Source: an uncultured bacterium (GTDB lineage: Bacteria > Patescibacteriota > Microgenomatia > UBA1406 > GWC2-37-13). From it: 7,125 bases of DNA. Shown one piece after another: positions 1-6,000 of the stretch; the first letter of the stretch is position 1; each line of letters opens with the position of its first letter. A program made the translations under genes and the position numbers. The DNA lies in assembly GCA_937914905.1 (NCBI GenBank), contig CALESU010000127.1:1-7125 (forward strand), in the 5' to 3' direction. A model generated the notes under the pieces. The model did no database searches, was not told the origin of the DNA, and worked only from the letters and a program-made list of their open reading frames with translations.

Positions 1-182
1 TGAAGGCCATCCATTCCGGGGAGCATTCTATCAAGAATAATGACATCGTATTCTTCAGCACTTGCCATATCAAAACCTTCTTTTCCATTATGAGTTACGT
101 CTACTGCAAAGCGCTCTTCTTCCAAGCCTTTTTTGAGAGCCCGTGCAATTCTCTCTTCATCCTCCACAATAAGTAATTTCAT
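1..182 (-). CDS. OmpR-family-like response regulator, N-terminal fragment
   Basis: This is the first 60 codons of a two-component response regulator, read on the minus strand and cut by the window edge. It begins MKLLIVEDEERIARAL, with the acidic pocket residues E7, D8 and E9 that hold Mg2+ in receiver domains. The phosphoacceptor is D51 in the segment ILDRMLPGMDG, whose 'D-x-M-L-P-G-M-D-G' form is typical of receivers in OmpR/PhoB-type regulators. The output domain lies outside the window, so DNA binding is expected from the family and not seen. A partner histidine kinase would be expected downstream on the minus strand, off the left edge. The start is the ATG at 180-182; a TATAAT box lies 12 bases upstream on this strand, giving a predicted leader of only about 6 bases and no Shine-Dalgarno motif. 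It is divergent from the nuclease gene at 256. Confidence 0.9.
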   Translation of the reverse strand, partial: MKLLIVEDEERIARALKKGLEEERFAVDVTHNGKEGFDMASAEEYDVIILDRMLPGMDGL

Positions 183-194
183 AGAATAGTTTCT

Positions 195-200
195 ATTATA
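195..200 (-). promoter_or_regulatory. -10 box (TATAAT) for the response regulator gene
   Basis: On the minus strand the sequence reads a perfect TATAAT, ending 12 bases before the ATG at 182. Transcription would start near 188, leaving a leader of about 6 bases. No good -35 hexamer is visible at 16-18 base spacing, so the promoter may rely on an activator, possibly the regulator itself; that last point is inference. Confidence 0.5.
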
Positions 201-243
201 TGCCACAATCTGAAAACGAGCTTAAAGAGTGCTTGAGTTATTG

Positions 244-249
244 TATAAT
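244..249 (+). promoter_or_regulatory. -10 box (TATAAT) for the four-gene run, predicted leaderless
   Basis: A perfect TATAAT ends 6 bases before the ATG at 256, so the usual start point about 7 bases downstream would be the A of the start codon itself. A weak -35 candidate, CTTAAA at 221-226, sits at a 17-base spacing. The box lies inside the coding sequence if the upstream GTG at 229 were used, which argues for the ATG at 256 as the real start. Confidence 0.55.
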
Positions 250-255
250 GATCTC

Positions 256-1119
256 ATGCCCAAAGATAAATATTCTGCCGTGTGGGTTTCTCATACTTCA
301 ATGAGTGATTTCCTCCAATGTCCACGTGCATATTTTCTCAAACATATCTATAAAGATCCGAAAACGGGGCACAAGATGAAAATAATGTCTCCACCTTTGG
401 CGCTTGGCCAAGCGGTTCATGAAGTAATCGAAACAATATCTCAGCTACCCCTTGAACAGCGATTTTCTGTTCTCCTTATGGACAGATACGAAACTACGTG
501 GGGAAAAGTTACTGGCAAAAAGGGAGGATTTTTAGATAATTCCATTGAGGATAAATATAAACGAAAAGGGCGTGAAATGATTGCTCGGATCTCAAAAAAT
601 CCTGGCCCCATTTCAAGAAAGGCAGTCAAAATCAAAGAAGAACTTCCTCATTATTGGATTTCTGAAGAAGACAATATCATTTTATGTGGAAAAGTGGACT
701 GGCTCGAATACCTACCAGAAACAGACAGCGTACATATTATTGACTTTAAAACGAGTAAATATGATGAAGACAGCGCATCGCTTCAGCTCCCCATTTATTA
801 CCTACTTGTTACCAATACGCAAAATCGCGTGGTTTCAAAAGCAAGTTATTGGTATCTTGAACGACATGATGAATTGACCGAGAAACAATTGCCTGATGAA
901 AAACAATCATTTGAAAAAGTGATAGATGTGGCGCGCAGTATGAAAGCAGCGCGCCAGTTGGGTCGATTTGTATGTCCTACCAATGGATGTCGCAACTGTA
1001 CTCCGTACGAAGAATTGCTTGAAGGTAAGGGTGAGTTTGTCATGGTAGATACGTATAGAACAGATGTCTATGTCATGCATCCTAAAATCATCGAAACCGA
1101 GCAAAGCGTGGTGTTGTAA
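256..1119 (+). CDS. Stand-alone PD-(D/E)XK nuclease (RecB/Cas4-like)
   Basis: A 287-residue protein of the PD-(D/E)XK nuclease superfamily, the type found as the nuclease domain of RecB/AddB and as Cas4, here without any helicase domain. Motifs in order: the N-terminal segment SMSDFLQCPRAYFLKH with C22; G51-x3-H55 (family 'G..vH' metal ligand); GKVDWLE with D148; IIDFKTSK with D163-x-K165; and QLPIYY with Q177 and Y181. Three cysteines near the end, C240-x4-C245-x2-C248, together with C22 could bind an iron-sulfur cluster as in AddB and Cas4, although the usual spacing (C-x2-C-x5-C at the end) differs. The likely role is DNA end processing in repair. I chose the ATG at 256 over the GTG at 229 because a TATAAT box lies between them and because family members begin just before the S-x-S-x3-F-x-x-C-P motif. 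No cas genes lie nearby, so a CRISPR role has no support here. Confidence 0.85.
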   Translation: MPKDKYSAVWVSHTSMSDFLQCPRAYFLKHIYKDPKTGHKMKIMSPPLALGQAVHEVIETISQLPLEQRFSVLLMDRYETTWGKVTGKKGGFLDNSIEDKYKRKGREMIARISKNPGPISRKAVKIKEELPHYWISEEDNIILCGKVDWLEYLPETDSVHIIDFKTSKYDEDSASLQLPIYYLLVTNTQNRVVSKASYWYLERHDELTEKQLPDEKQSFEKVIDVARSMKAARQLGRFVCPTNGCRNCTPYEELLEGKGEFVMVDTYRTDVYVMHPKIIETEQSVVL

Positions 1120-1137
1120 TTTAAAACCCTATTTCTC

Positions 1138-1614
1138 ATGCCATCTGTTGTCTTGACGAAATCTCTCATTCTTGATCATCTCAAAGCTCACAAACTGATG
1201 AGTATTGCAACATATGGAGATCATCCGTGGATTGCAACGGTATACTATTCATTCGACGAAGAATTACATCTCTATTTCTTAAGTAGTCCGGATACGCTTC
1301 ACGCCAAACATATTGCTCAAAATCCTCACGTTGCAGTATCTATCGCTGATTCTGCACAAAAGCCATCTGCAGAAAAAGTAGGTTTACAGCTCCATGGTAT
1401 CGTCGAGCAATTGGGAAAAACTGAGTTGATTCGTCATGCCCTTCGGCATTGGAAAGACTCTCTGTCCATTCAAGACCCAACATTAACCTATGAAAATATG
1501 GTAAAAAGCATAGTCAAAGGGCGTATGTATAAAATAACTCCCAAGAAAATTAAATTTTTCAACGAATCCCTTTTTGACGTTGAAGTTGGTCATGAGCCGA
1601 TTCTCACCTTCTGA
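1138..1614 (+). CDS. Pyridoxamine 5'-phosphate oxidase-like split-barrel protein (YhbP-like)
   Basis: A 158-residue protein resembling the FMN-binding split-barrel superfamily (pyridoxamine 5'-phosphate oxidase-like). The order of elements fits: a first helix (ILDHLKAHKLMSIAT), strands around PWIATVYYSFDEELHLYFLSS, then the segment TLHAKHIAQNPHVAVSI, typical of this fold (S/T-x-H-x3-I-x2-N-P-x-V-A), and a strand GLQLHGIVEQLG. The C-terminal YKITPKKIKFFNESL resembles the end of E. coli YhbP (UPF0306), so I prefer that subgroup to true PdxH. The substrate is unknown; members bind flavin or related cofactors and reduce or shelter small molecules. The gene starts 18 bases after the stop of the nuclease gene, in the same frame and with no intervening stop. 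No Shine-Dalgarno motif precedes the ATG; the upstream bases are CCTATTTCTC. Confidence 0.8.
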   Translation: MPSVVLTKSLILDHLKAHKLMSIATYGDHPWIATVYYSFDEELHLYFLSSPDTLHAKHIAQNPHVAVSIADSAQKPSAEKVGLQLHGIVEQLGKTELIRHALRHWKDSLSIQDPTLTYENMVKSIVKGRMYKITPKKIKFFNESLFDVEVGHEPILTF

Positions 1615-1617
1615 TAT

Positions 1618-2208
1618 ATGAAATCACCCGCACCTCACAACCGTTGTTCTTGGTGTGGAAATGATCCTCTTTATGTTTCATATCACGATTCCGAATGGGG
1701 AGTTCCTGAACATGAGGATCGAAAGCTATTTGAACTATTAACTCTCGAAGGTGCGCAAGCAGGGCTTTCGTGGATTACGGTTTTGCGAAGGAGAGATGCG
1801 TACAAAATTGCATTTGATCAGTTTAATGTCGAAGCAATATGTCGTTACGATGAAAAAGACATTGCAAGACTTCTTGCAGATCCGGGCATTATTAGAAATA
1901 GACTCAAGGTGAACGCCACGATCTCCAACGCGCGCGCATTTTTAAAGATCCAAGAAGAGTTTGGTACATTTGACCAATACCTTTGGCGCTTTGTGAGTGG
2001 AAAACCAATCACGCATTCATATCGCCTCATGTCAGATCTTCCTGCTCATACTCCTGAGTCAGACGCATTGAGTAGCGATTTGCAGAAACGGGGATTTCGC
2101 TTTGTGGGGTCAACTATTTGCTATGCATTCATGCAGGCAACTGGCATGGCGAATGATCATGTGGTATCCTGTTTCAGATACGCCCAGTTAACATCGAATC
2201 ATTCATAG
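1618..2208 (+). CDS. tag: DNA-3-methyladenine glycosylase I
   Basis: A 196-residue protein that aligns along its whole length with E. coli Tag, which removes 3-methyladenine from alkylated DNA in the first step of base excision repair. Family zinc ligands are present: C10 and H23 near the N-terminus (E. coli C4 and H17) and H181-x3-C185 at the C-terminus in NDHVVSC (E. coli H175 and C179). The base-binding residues Y22, E44 and W52 (E. coli Y16, E38, W46) are kept in SYHDSEWGVPE and LEGAQAGLSWITVL. The helix-hairpin-helix region holds DPGIIRNRLKV. Relative to E. coli the N-terminus is about six residues longer and contains an extra cysteine, C13. The ATG is only 3 bases after the TGA stop of the preceding gene and has no Shine-Dalgarno motif, so translation probably depends on coupling or re-initiation. 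It sits in a run with a nuclease, consistent with a repair role. Confidence 0.95.
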   Translation: MKSPAPHNRCSWCGNDPLYVSYHDSEWGVPEHEDRKLFELLTLEGAQAGLSWITVLRRRDAYKIAFDQFNVEAICRYDEKDIARLLADPGIIRNRLKVNATISNARAFLKIQEEFGTFDQYLWRFVSGKPITHSYRLMSDLPAHTPESDALSSDLQKRGFRFVGSTICYAFMQATGMANDHVVSCFRYAQLTSNHS

Positions 2209-2841
2209 ATGACACATCCTTTCACCACTTTTTATATTATTCGTCACGGAGAATCTGAAGGAAATGTCCAGCATATTTTGCAAGGCCAGATTGATTTCCC
2301 TCTGACTCCACAAGGCGAGGCTCAGGCCTTGGCAAGATCACAATCATTACGGGACATTGCTTTTGATATGGTTTTTTCTTCAGACTTGCTTCGCGCACAT
2401 AAAACAGCTGAAATTCTCGCCGAAGAACGGAATCTTACCGTTGCAGTAACAAAAGCATTACGAGAGAGGTGCTTTGGAAAGTTTGAAGGACTTTCGGATG
2501 ATGTGCTCAACGAAGAAGCGCGTGCAATTTTTGATCGTTGGTATCATATGACGGATGACCAATGGATGAAGCATCGGATCGATCCTCAGGCTGAGACGGG
2601 AGAAGAAATTGTGTACCGATTCATGCGGTTTATTCGCGAAATTGCAGTAACTCATCCGGGAAAAACAGTGCTTGCCGTTTCTCATGGTGATATTATGCGC
2701 AATATGCTCATTCATTTGGGATGGGGGACGAGGGACGAGCTAGGTCGAGGAGCAATTCACAACACGGGATATGTGGTGCTAAACTCTGATGGCTCAGATA
2801 TTGCTGTGGTGGAAACGAAAGGGGTTGTCAAAACTAGTTAA
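2209..2841 (+). CDS. Histidine phosphatase family protein (phosphoglycerate mutase-like)
   Basis: A 210-residue member of the histidine phosphatase (phosphoglycerate mutase-like) superfamily. The catalytic set is complete: R12-H13-G14-E15 in YIIRHGESEGN, where H13 becomes phosphorylated; R62 in SSDLLRAHKTAE; the acid E86 in LRERCFGKFEG; and H159 in AVSHGDIMRN. The family hydrolyses or transfers phosphate on sugars, nucleotides or cofactors such as alpha-ribazole phosphate, and sequence alone does not choose among these; a cofactor-dependent glycolytic mutase would be longer (about 230-250 residues). The ATG directly follows the TAG stop of tag, with no base between, so re-initiation by the same ribosome is likely. 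The 3' end overlaps the convergent DUF218-kinase gene by 8 bases. Confidence 0.9.
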   Translation: MTHPFTTFYIIRHGESEGNVQHILQGQIDFPLTPQGEAQALARSQSLRDIAFDMVFSSDLLRAHKTAEILAEERNLTVAVTKALRERCFGKFEGLSDDVLNEEARAIFDRWYHMTDDQWMKHRIDPQAETGEEIVYRFMRFIREIAVTHPGKTVLAVSHGDIMRNMLIHLGWGTRDELGRGAIHNTGYVVLNSDGSDIAVVETKGVVKTS

Positions 2842-4429
2842 GAGAAACCTGCTTAATTACTTGTCGTAATTCTTCATGGAGTTTTTTCCGGGCCATTTGT
2901 GCATTTTCTCTTCCTGACTTATACTCCCATAAATACGTAAATCTGATCAGGAAAAAAAGTAAATAAATATGAGTTAATGGCCAGATGTATGAAAACTCCA
3001 TTTGTTCTTGGGGGGTCAGTGTTTTAAGAAAGCTTGCATGTAATTTTGCTCGAAATGAGGGGCTGTTCCATGCGAATATATAGAGGAATCCATAATCAAA
3101 TGCAATCGAATTCTTGCATATATGTTCAAAATCAATAAGATATGTTTGATGTTCTGAAACGATAATATTTGCCGGATGGAGATCTGCATGGGTTACGTAT
3201 CGGGCAACTTCATCAAACCGCTTACTTTCTTTCACAAAGAGATCTTCGGCTTGTGAATAAAGCTGATTCCGTTCCTCTGATACAGAGTTCCCTATTTTTT
3301 TGCGTAATCGAGCAATCGCGTTACGATAGTGTTTTGCACTCCAAATCGGAAGCGGATAATTTCCCAGTTTTACCGAACGAATCGTTTTGAGATACATGAC
3401 AAGCTTGTCTGTCGAGACTGTTTCGTAAAAATGATCGTTAAATGAATAGGTATAGGAAAACTGCCCTGCAATGGTGCCGTGAACGACTTGATATAAATAC
3501 CAAGGAGGTGCTTTTTCCACATTCTCTGCCGTTATCTTAGGGATAAAGTTACAGCCTTGTTTTTGGAGCAAATCAGTGATTCGAATTTCATGTGCGAAGG
3601 TTTTCTTATCTTTTACATAGAGGACGAACTTGAGTGAATAGAGGGTATTTTGAGCGTCATGCCCAAAAAAATTGAGGAATCTTCCTGACCAGAAGTCTGC
3701 CATGAGGATCTTATGCTCAGACTCCGCAATCCCATACTCTTGAAAAATATCTTGACGTTTTTGTTGGATACGTTGCAGCGAATAGTGAGCGCGTGCACTT
3801 CTTCGTTTACCGATTGCGCCGTGGTACACTTGACTCCGAATAAAGCCAATCCGCTTTTCTCGATACAGCTTTCCCTCAAAAAACATGCGGGATAAAAACG
3901 AGTGATCTCCGGTTCTCATCCGGCGTAGCATTGCTTTTGTGTTTGCAAGCGCCTGTCTTTCATAGCTGAAAAAATTCCACAAGACTTCTGATCGAATTTG
4001 AGACTGGACGAATTCGAACAATAAATGATAGTCGTTACCTAACACTTTTCGAAATACATACCTCACCTGCTCCTCTTCAAAATCCGAGCCAATTACCCGA
4101 ATGTGTGACAAGTGATGTTTGGCAAGAAGGAGCGTTTTGATAAAATAAGCCCCACTGAGTAGGTCTTTTGAAGATTCTTCTTTCAATATATTACTTTCCT
4201 TGACCCCCAATTTAAGCAAATATTGAGACATTTTTTCAGCATCAGTTACTTCTTGTGCAGTGTCTACGTACAGACTTTCTTTTCCTGAAACGATAATGAG
4301 GGTTTCGGGGTTGAGGTGGTACCATTTATACGCTTGGTCAAGCCGATTAGAAACAAAAAAAGGAATCCTTCCTTGCCTAGTTAGTCCGCCGGAAAGTACT
4401 ACGATCACCGGAGTTTCTTCTTGTTTCAT
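2834..4429 (-). CDS. DUF218 (YdcF/SanA-like) domain fused to an APH/choline-kinase-like phosphotransferase
   Basis: A 531-residue two-domain protein. Residues about 7-155 look like a DUF218 domain, the fold of YdcF, SanA and ElyC: VIVVLSGGL at 8-16, LIIVSGK at 44-50, the 'E-S-S-x-D/N' segment at 85-89 and IRVIGSDFEEEQVRYVF at 110-126. After a basic linker (about 160-265), residues about 270-531 look like an aminoglycoside/choline-kinase-type phosphotransferase: an N-lobe with LKFVLYVKD and AHEIRITDLL, the catalytic loop HADLHPAN (H414, D416, N421) and the metal motif LIDFEH (D433). The IDFE form followed by 'N-x4-F-D-Y-G' resembles LicA/choline-kinase relatives more than drug-resistance enzymes. 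No signal peptide or N-terminal membrane anchor is present, so it is probably cytoplasmic, unlike SanA or ElyC. The substrate is unknown; a sugar, choline or other envelope precursor is an inference. It lies 50 bases downstream of the YihY gene on the same strand but has its own extended -10 box. Confidence 0.8.
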   Translation of the reverse strand: MKQEETPVIVVLSGGLTRQGRIPFFVSNRLDQAYKWYHLNPETLIIVSGKESLYVDTAQEVTDAEKMSQYLLKLGVKESNILKEESSKDLLSGAYFIKTLLLAKHHLSHIRVIGSDFEEEQVRYVFRKVLGNDYHLLFEFVQSQIRSEVLWNFFSYERQALANTKAMLRRMRTGDHSFLSRMFFEGKLYREKRIGFIRSQVYHGAIGKRRSARAHYSLQRIQQKRQDIFQEYGIAESEHKILMADFWSGRFLNFFGHDAQNTLYSLKFVLYVKDKKTFAHEIRITDLLQKQGCNFIPKITAENVEKAPPWYLYQVVHGTIAGQFSYTYSFNDHFYETVSTDKLVMYLKTIRSVKLGNYPLPIWSAKHYRNAIARLRKKIGNSVSEERNQLYSQAEDLFVKESKRFDEVARYVTHADLHPANIIVSEHQTYLIDFEHICKNSIAFDYGFLYIFAWNSPSFRAKLHASFLKTLTPQEQMEFSYIWPLTHIYLLFFLIRFTYLWEYKSGRENAQMARKKLHEELRQVIKQVSLN

Positions 4430-4444
4430 ACGAGATCGCCTTCA

Positions 4445-4453
4445 ATCATAGCA
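4445..4453 (-). promoter_or_regulatory. Extended -10 box (TGCTATGAT) for the DUF218-kinase gene
   Basis: On the minus strand TGC plus TATGAT forms an extended -10 element with one mismatch in the hexamer. It predicts a start near 4438 and a leader of about 8-9 bases. The only Shine-Dalgarno-like motif, GAAGG (minus strand, 4439-4443), would then lie at or upstream of the transcript start, so it may not be used. Confidence 0.45.
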
Positions 4454-4479
4454 TATTTACTTCAAACGAAATAGGGGAT

Positions 4480-5361
4480 TTAGGTAGTATTCTCTTCTTT
4501 ATGCCGTGATGAAATGCCGTGTCCGTACAGTTGAGCAAATGCTTGGGTAACTTCAGCTCCAAAGAAAAATATGAGAGAAGAGTAGTACATCCATACCAGA
4601 AGAATGAGGATTGAGTTTGTGGCTCCATAAAAAGTTCCAAGATCAACTATCGTAATGTACCAACCAATAAACACGCGCCCTAAAAGCAAGAGGAAAGCGC
4701 TGATACATGCACCGATTGTCACATCTCGCCAAGACATCCATGCAGAAGGCACATATTTATAAATGAGTGCCAAAAGGACCACTATCATGCCAAATGAGAC
4801 GAGCGTATGTCCGACGGTTACGACGTATTGTGGACTGTCATAGTAAGTGGTCATTGTTGCAATAAAAATCTGGAGGGATAAATCTCCAATCAGTGCGAGA
4901 CAAAAATAGACACATCCAAACAAAAGGACTATTGTTCCCAATAATCTCTGTTTAACTCCATGGAGAAAACGACCTTTGTGGGGATGCTCATGTCCCCAAA
5001 TATGATCGAGGGAGCTTTGCATGTGTGTCACAATGCCTGCTGCAGCAATAAGAAGAAGTACGACACTCATGCCTCCGGTTATTGAAATATGGTTTTTTTG
5101 AGAGGAGATAAATCTGAAAATAGGCGTCACGACAGGAGACGCTTCGTCTCCCAAGATTGCAGCACTAAACAGGATGGTCGCCTCAGAAGCGTTTTGGTCA
5201 ATGAGTACCATTGAGAGAATGTTGAGTATGACAAAAAAGAGGGGAGGAATGGCAAAAAGAGCATAGTATGAAAGCGCCGCTGACATCTGAGAAGCATTAT
5301 CACGAAGGAATTTGGCCGATGCATTGCGAAATACGAAAGCCACAGCTCGGACTATCATCAT
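4480..5361 (-). CDS. YihY/BrkB family membrane protein
   Basis: A 293-residue polytopic inner-membrane protein of the YihY/virulence factor BrkB family, once wrongly taken for ribonuclease BN. Six hydrophobic segments are visible at about 28-53, 95-115, 140-163, 180-205, 213-234 and 245-272. Family hallmarks include the N-terminal FLRDNASQMSAALSYYALFAIPPL and the last-helix region YGATNSILILLVWMYY followed by FFGAEVTQAFAQ. The molecular function of the family is unsettled; roles in envelope integrity or transport have been suggested. I chose the ATG at 5361 because a TATGAT box ends 7 bases upstream of it and because members begin roughly 10-20 residues before the 'F-x-R-D' motif. Upstream in-frame ATGs at 5373 and 5457 would add 4 or 32 residues lacking family character; the latter would also span the promoters between the divergent genes. 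The C-terminus is a short charged tail. Confidence 0.88.
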   Translation of the reverse strand: MMIVRAVAFVFRNASAKFLRDNASQMSAALSYYALFAIPPLFFVILNILSMVLIDQNASEATILFSAAILGDEASPVVTPIFRFISSQKNHISITGGMSVVLLLIAAAGIVTHMQSSLDHIWGHEHPHKGRFLHGVKQRLLGTIVLLFGCVYFCLALIGDLSLQIFIATMTTYYDSPQYVVTVGHTLVSFGMIVVLLALIYKYVPSAWMSWRDVTIGACISAFLLLLGRVFIGWYITIVDLGTFYGATNSILILLVWMYYSSLIFFFGAEVTQAFAQLYGHGISSRHKEENTT

Positions 5362-5368
5362 ATTCTTT

Positions 5369-5374
5369 ATCATA
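5369..5374 (-). promoter_or_regulatory. -10 box (TATGAT) for the YihY gene, predicted leaderless
   Basis: The minus strand reads TATGAT (one mismatch to consensus), ending 7 bases before the chosen ATG at 5361, so the expected transcript start coincides with the start codon. The base run at the -35 position (CGAAAA) is poor, which lowers confidence. Confidence 0.4.
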
Positions 5375-5399
5375 CACAAATAATGAGAATTTTTTCGCC

Positions 5400-5429
5400 T
5401 TGACTTTTCCTCATGGAGTTCTCTATAGT
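5400..5429 (+). promoter_or_regulatory. Sigma70-type promoter for the coiled-coil gene at 5463
   Basis: TTGACT at 5400-5405 (5 of 6 to the -35 consensus) and TATAGT at 5424-5429 (5 of 6 to the -10 consensus) are separated by 18 bases. The predicted start near 5436 gives a leader of about 27 bases without a Shine-Dalgarno motif. This is the best-formed promoter in the window. A weaker TG-preceded box around 5443-5451 could give a much shorter leader. Confidence 0.6.
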
Positions 5430-5462
5430 ATGGAGACGTTATTGCATATTTAAACACACACT

Positions 5463-5948
5463 ATGGACACTGATTCTCAAGGAAACGAACTGATTACCGA
5501 TGCTGAAACCGAGCTCCAAAAAGCGGTTGAATCATCCACGAATACTGACTCAAATACGAAAGTTGAACGCATCATGAGTCTTGAAAACATGATCAACGGG
5601 TATATGGTTGATTTAAAAAAACTACAAGATACCTTGAAAGACCAATCGGGAATGCTCAAGGGTACGTATGAAAATGACGCGGAATATGCCGGAGTTGTAG
5701 AAAAAGCAAAAGATGTTCAAAAAATGAAGCAAACCATAAAAGAGCGTTTGATGAAAGATCCATCTGTTTCTCTTCTTGAAGCAAAAGTGAATGATTTAAA
5801 ACAAGAAGTGAAGGATGTTCGTCAAGCTCTTTCTGATTATTTACAGCAATATTATCAAGAAAGTGGGCTCACTCAAATTACGGGCGCAGATGGCGAAGTA
5901 CACGATATTGTTGCAACAGTCAGGCTTGTAAAAAAAAGAGACTCGTAG
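5463..5948 (+). CDS. Uncharacterised coiled-coil protein
   Basis: A 161-residue acidic, soluble protein that I do not recognise. Residues 1-33 are polar, rich in T, S, D and E, and probably disordered. Residues about 34-135 form heptad-like helix with long stretches of charged and leucine positions (SLENMINGYMVDLKKLQDTL, then LLEAKVNDLKQEVKDVRQAL). A short C-terminal segment, TGADGEVHDIVATVRLVKK, has the look of a small beta structure. There is no signal peptide, membrane segment or cysteine. It has its own well-formed promoter, faces away from the YihY gene, and is followed 52 bases later by the YvlD-like gene with another promoter, so it seems to be a single-gene unit. A structural or scaffold role is possible from the coiled coil alone, but no function can be assigned. 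The start ATG has no Shine-Dalgarno motif. Confidence 0.8.
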   Translation: MDTDSQGNELITDAETELQKAVESSTNTDSNTKVERIMSLENMINGYMVDLKKLQDTLKDQSGMLKGTYENDAEYAGVVEKAKDVQKMKQTIKERLMKDPSVSLLEAKVNDLKQEVKDVRQALSDYLQQYYQESGLTQITGADGEVHDIVATVRLVKKRDS

Positions 5949-5965
5949 AGAGATTGTGCGAGCCC

Positions 5966-5994
5966 TTGCTACTTCGTCATACATTTGCTAGTAT
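5966..5994 (+). promoter_or_regulatory. Promoter with extended -10 for the YvlD-like gene, predicted leaderless
   Basis: TTGCTA at 5966-5971 (4 of 6) and TAGTAT at 5989-5994 (5 of 6) lie at the ideal 17-base spacing, and TGC at 5986-5988 makes the -10 an extended one. The -10 ends 6 bases before the ATG at 6001, so the transcript should begin at or one base before the start codon. A GGAGG at 5995-5999 resembles a Shine-Dalgarno site but is only one base from the ATG and would lie upstream of the transcript start. Confidence 0.6.
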
Positions 5995-6000
5995 GGAGGC

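Noticed and set aside
229..255. An in-frame GTG start at 229 that would extend the nuclease by nine residues.
   Set aside because: A perfect TATAAT box lies at 244-249 inside the extension, and the added residues do not resemble the family N-terminus; the ATG at 256 fits better.
581..877. A 98-codon open frame inside the nuclease gene.
   Set aside because: It lies wholly within a well-supported gene in another frame and has no recognisable domain.
256..1119. Cas4 and a CRISPR adaptation module.
   Set aside because: No cas1, cas2 or repeat array is present and the cysteine spacing differs from Cas4; a repair nuclease is the safer call.
1612..1617. TGA recoding (Gly), as in Gracilibacteria, that would fuse the YhbP-like and Tag proteins.
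   Set aside because: No in-frame TGA interrupts any conserved domain, both flanking proteins have normal ends and starts for their families, and tryptophan and glycine codons look standard.
3613..3879. An 88-codon open frame on the minus strand within the DUF218-kinase gene, and a 73-codon plus-strand frame at 3169-3390.
   Set aside because: Both are shadows of the two-domain gene and have low-complexity translations without family character.
5362..5457. A longer YihY start at 5457 (32 extra residues) or 5373 (4 extra).
   Set aside because: The extension is polar and unlike the family, covers the divergent promoter region, and a -10 box at 5369-5374 points to the ATG at 5361.
5942..5962. 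Imperfect inverted repeat CTCG...CGAG after the coiled-coil gene as a terminator.
   Set aside because: The stem is only 4-6 pairs with a large loop, no T run follows, and the -35 box of the next promoter starts four bases later.
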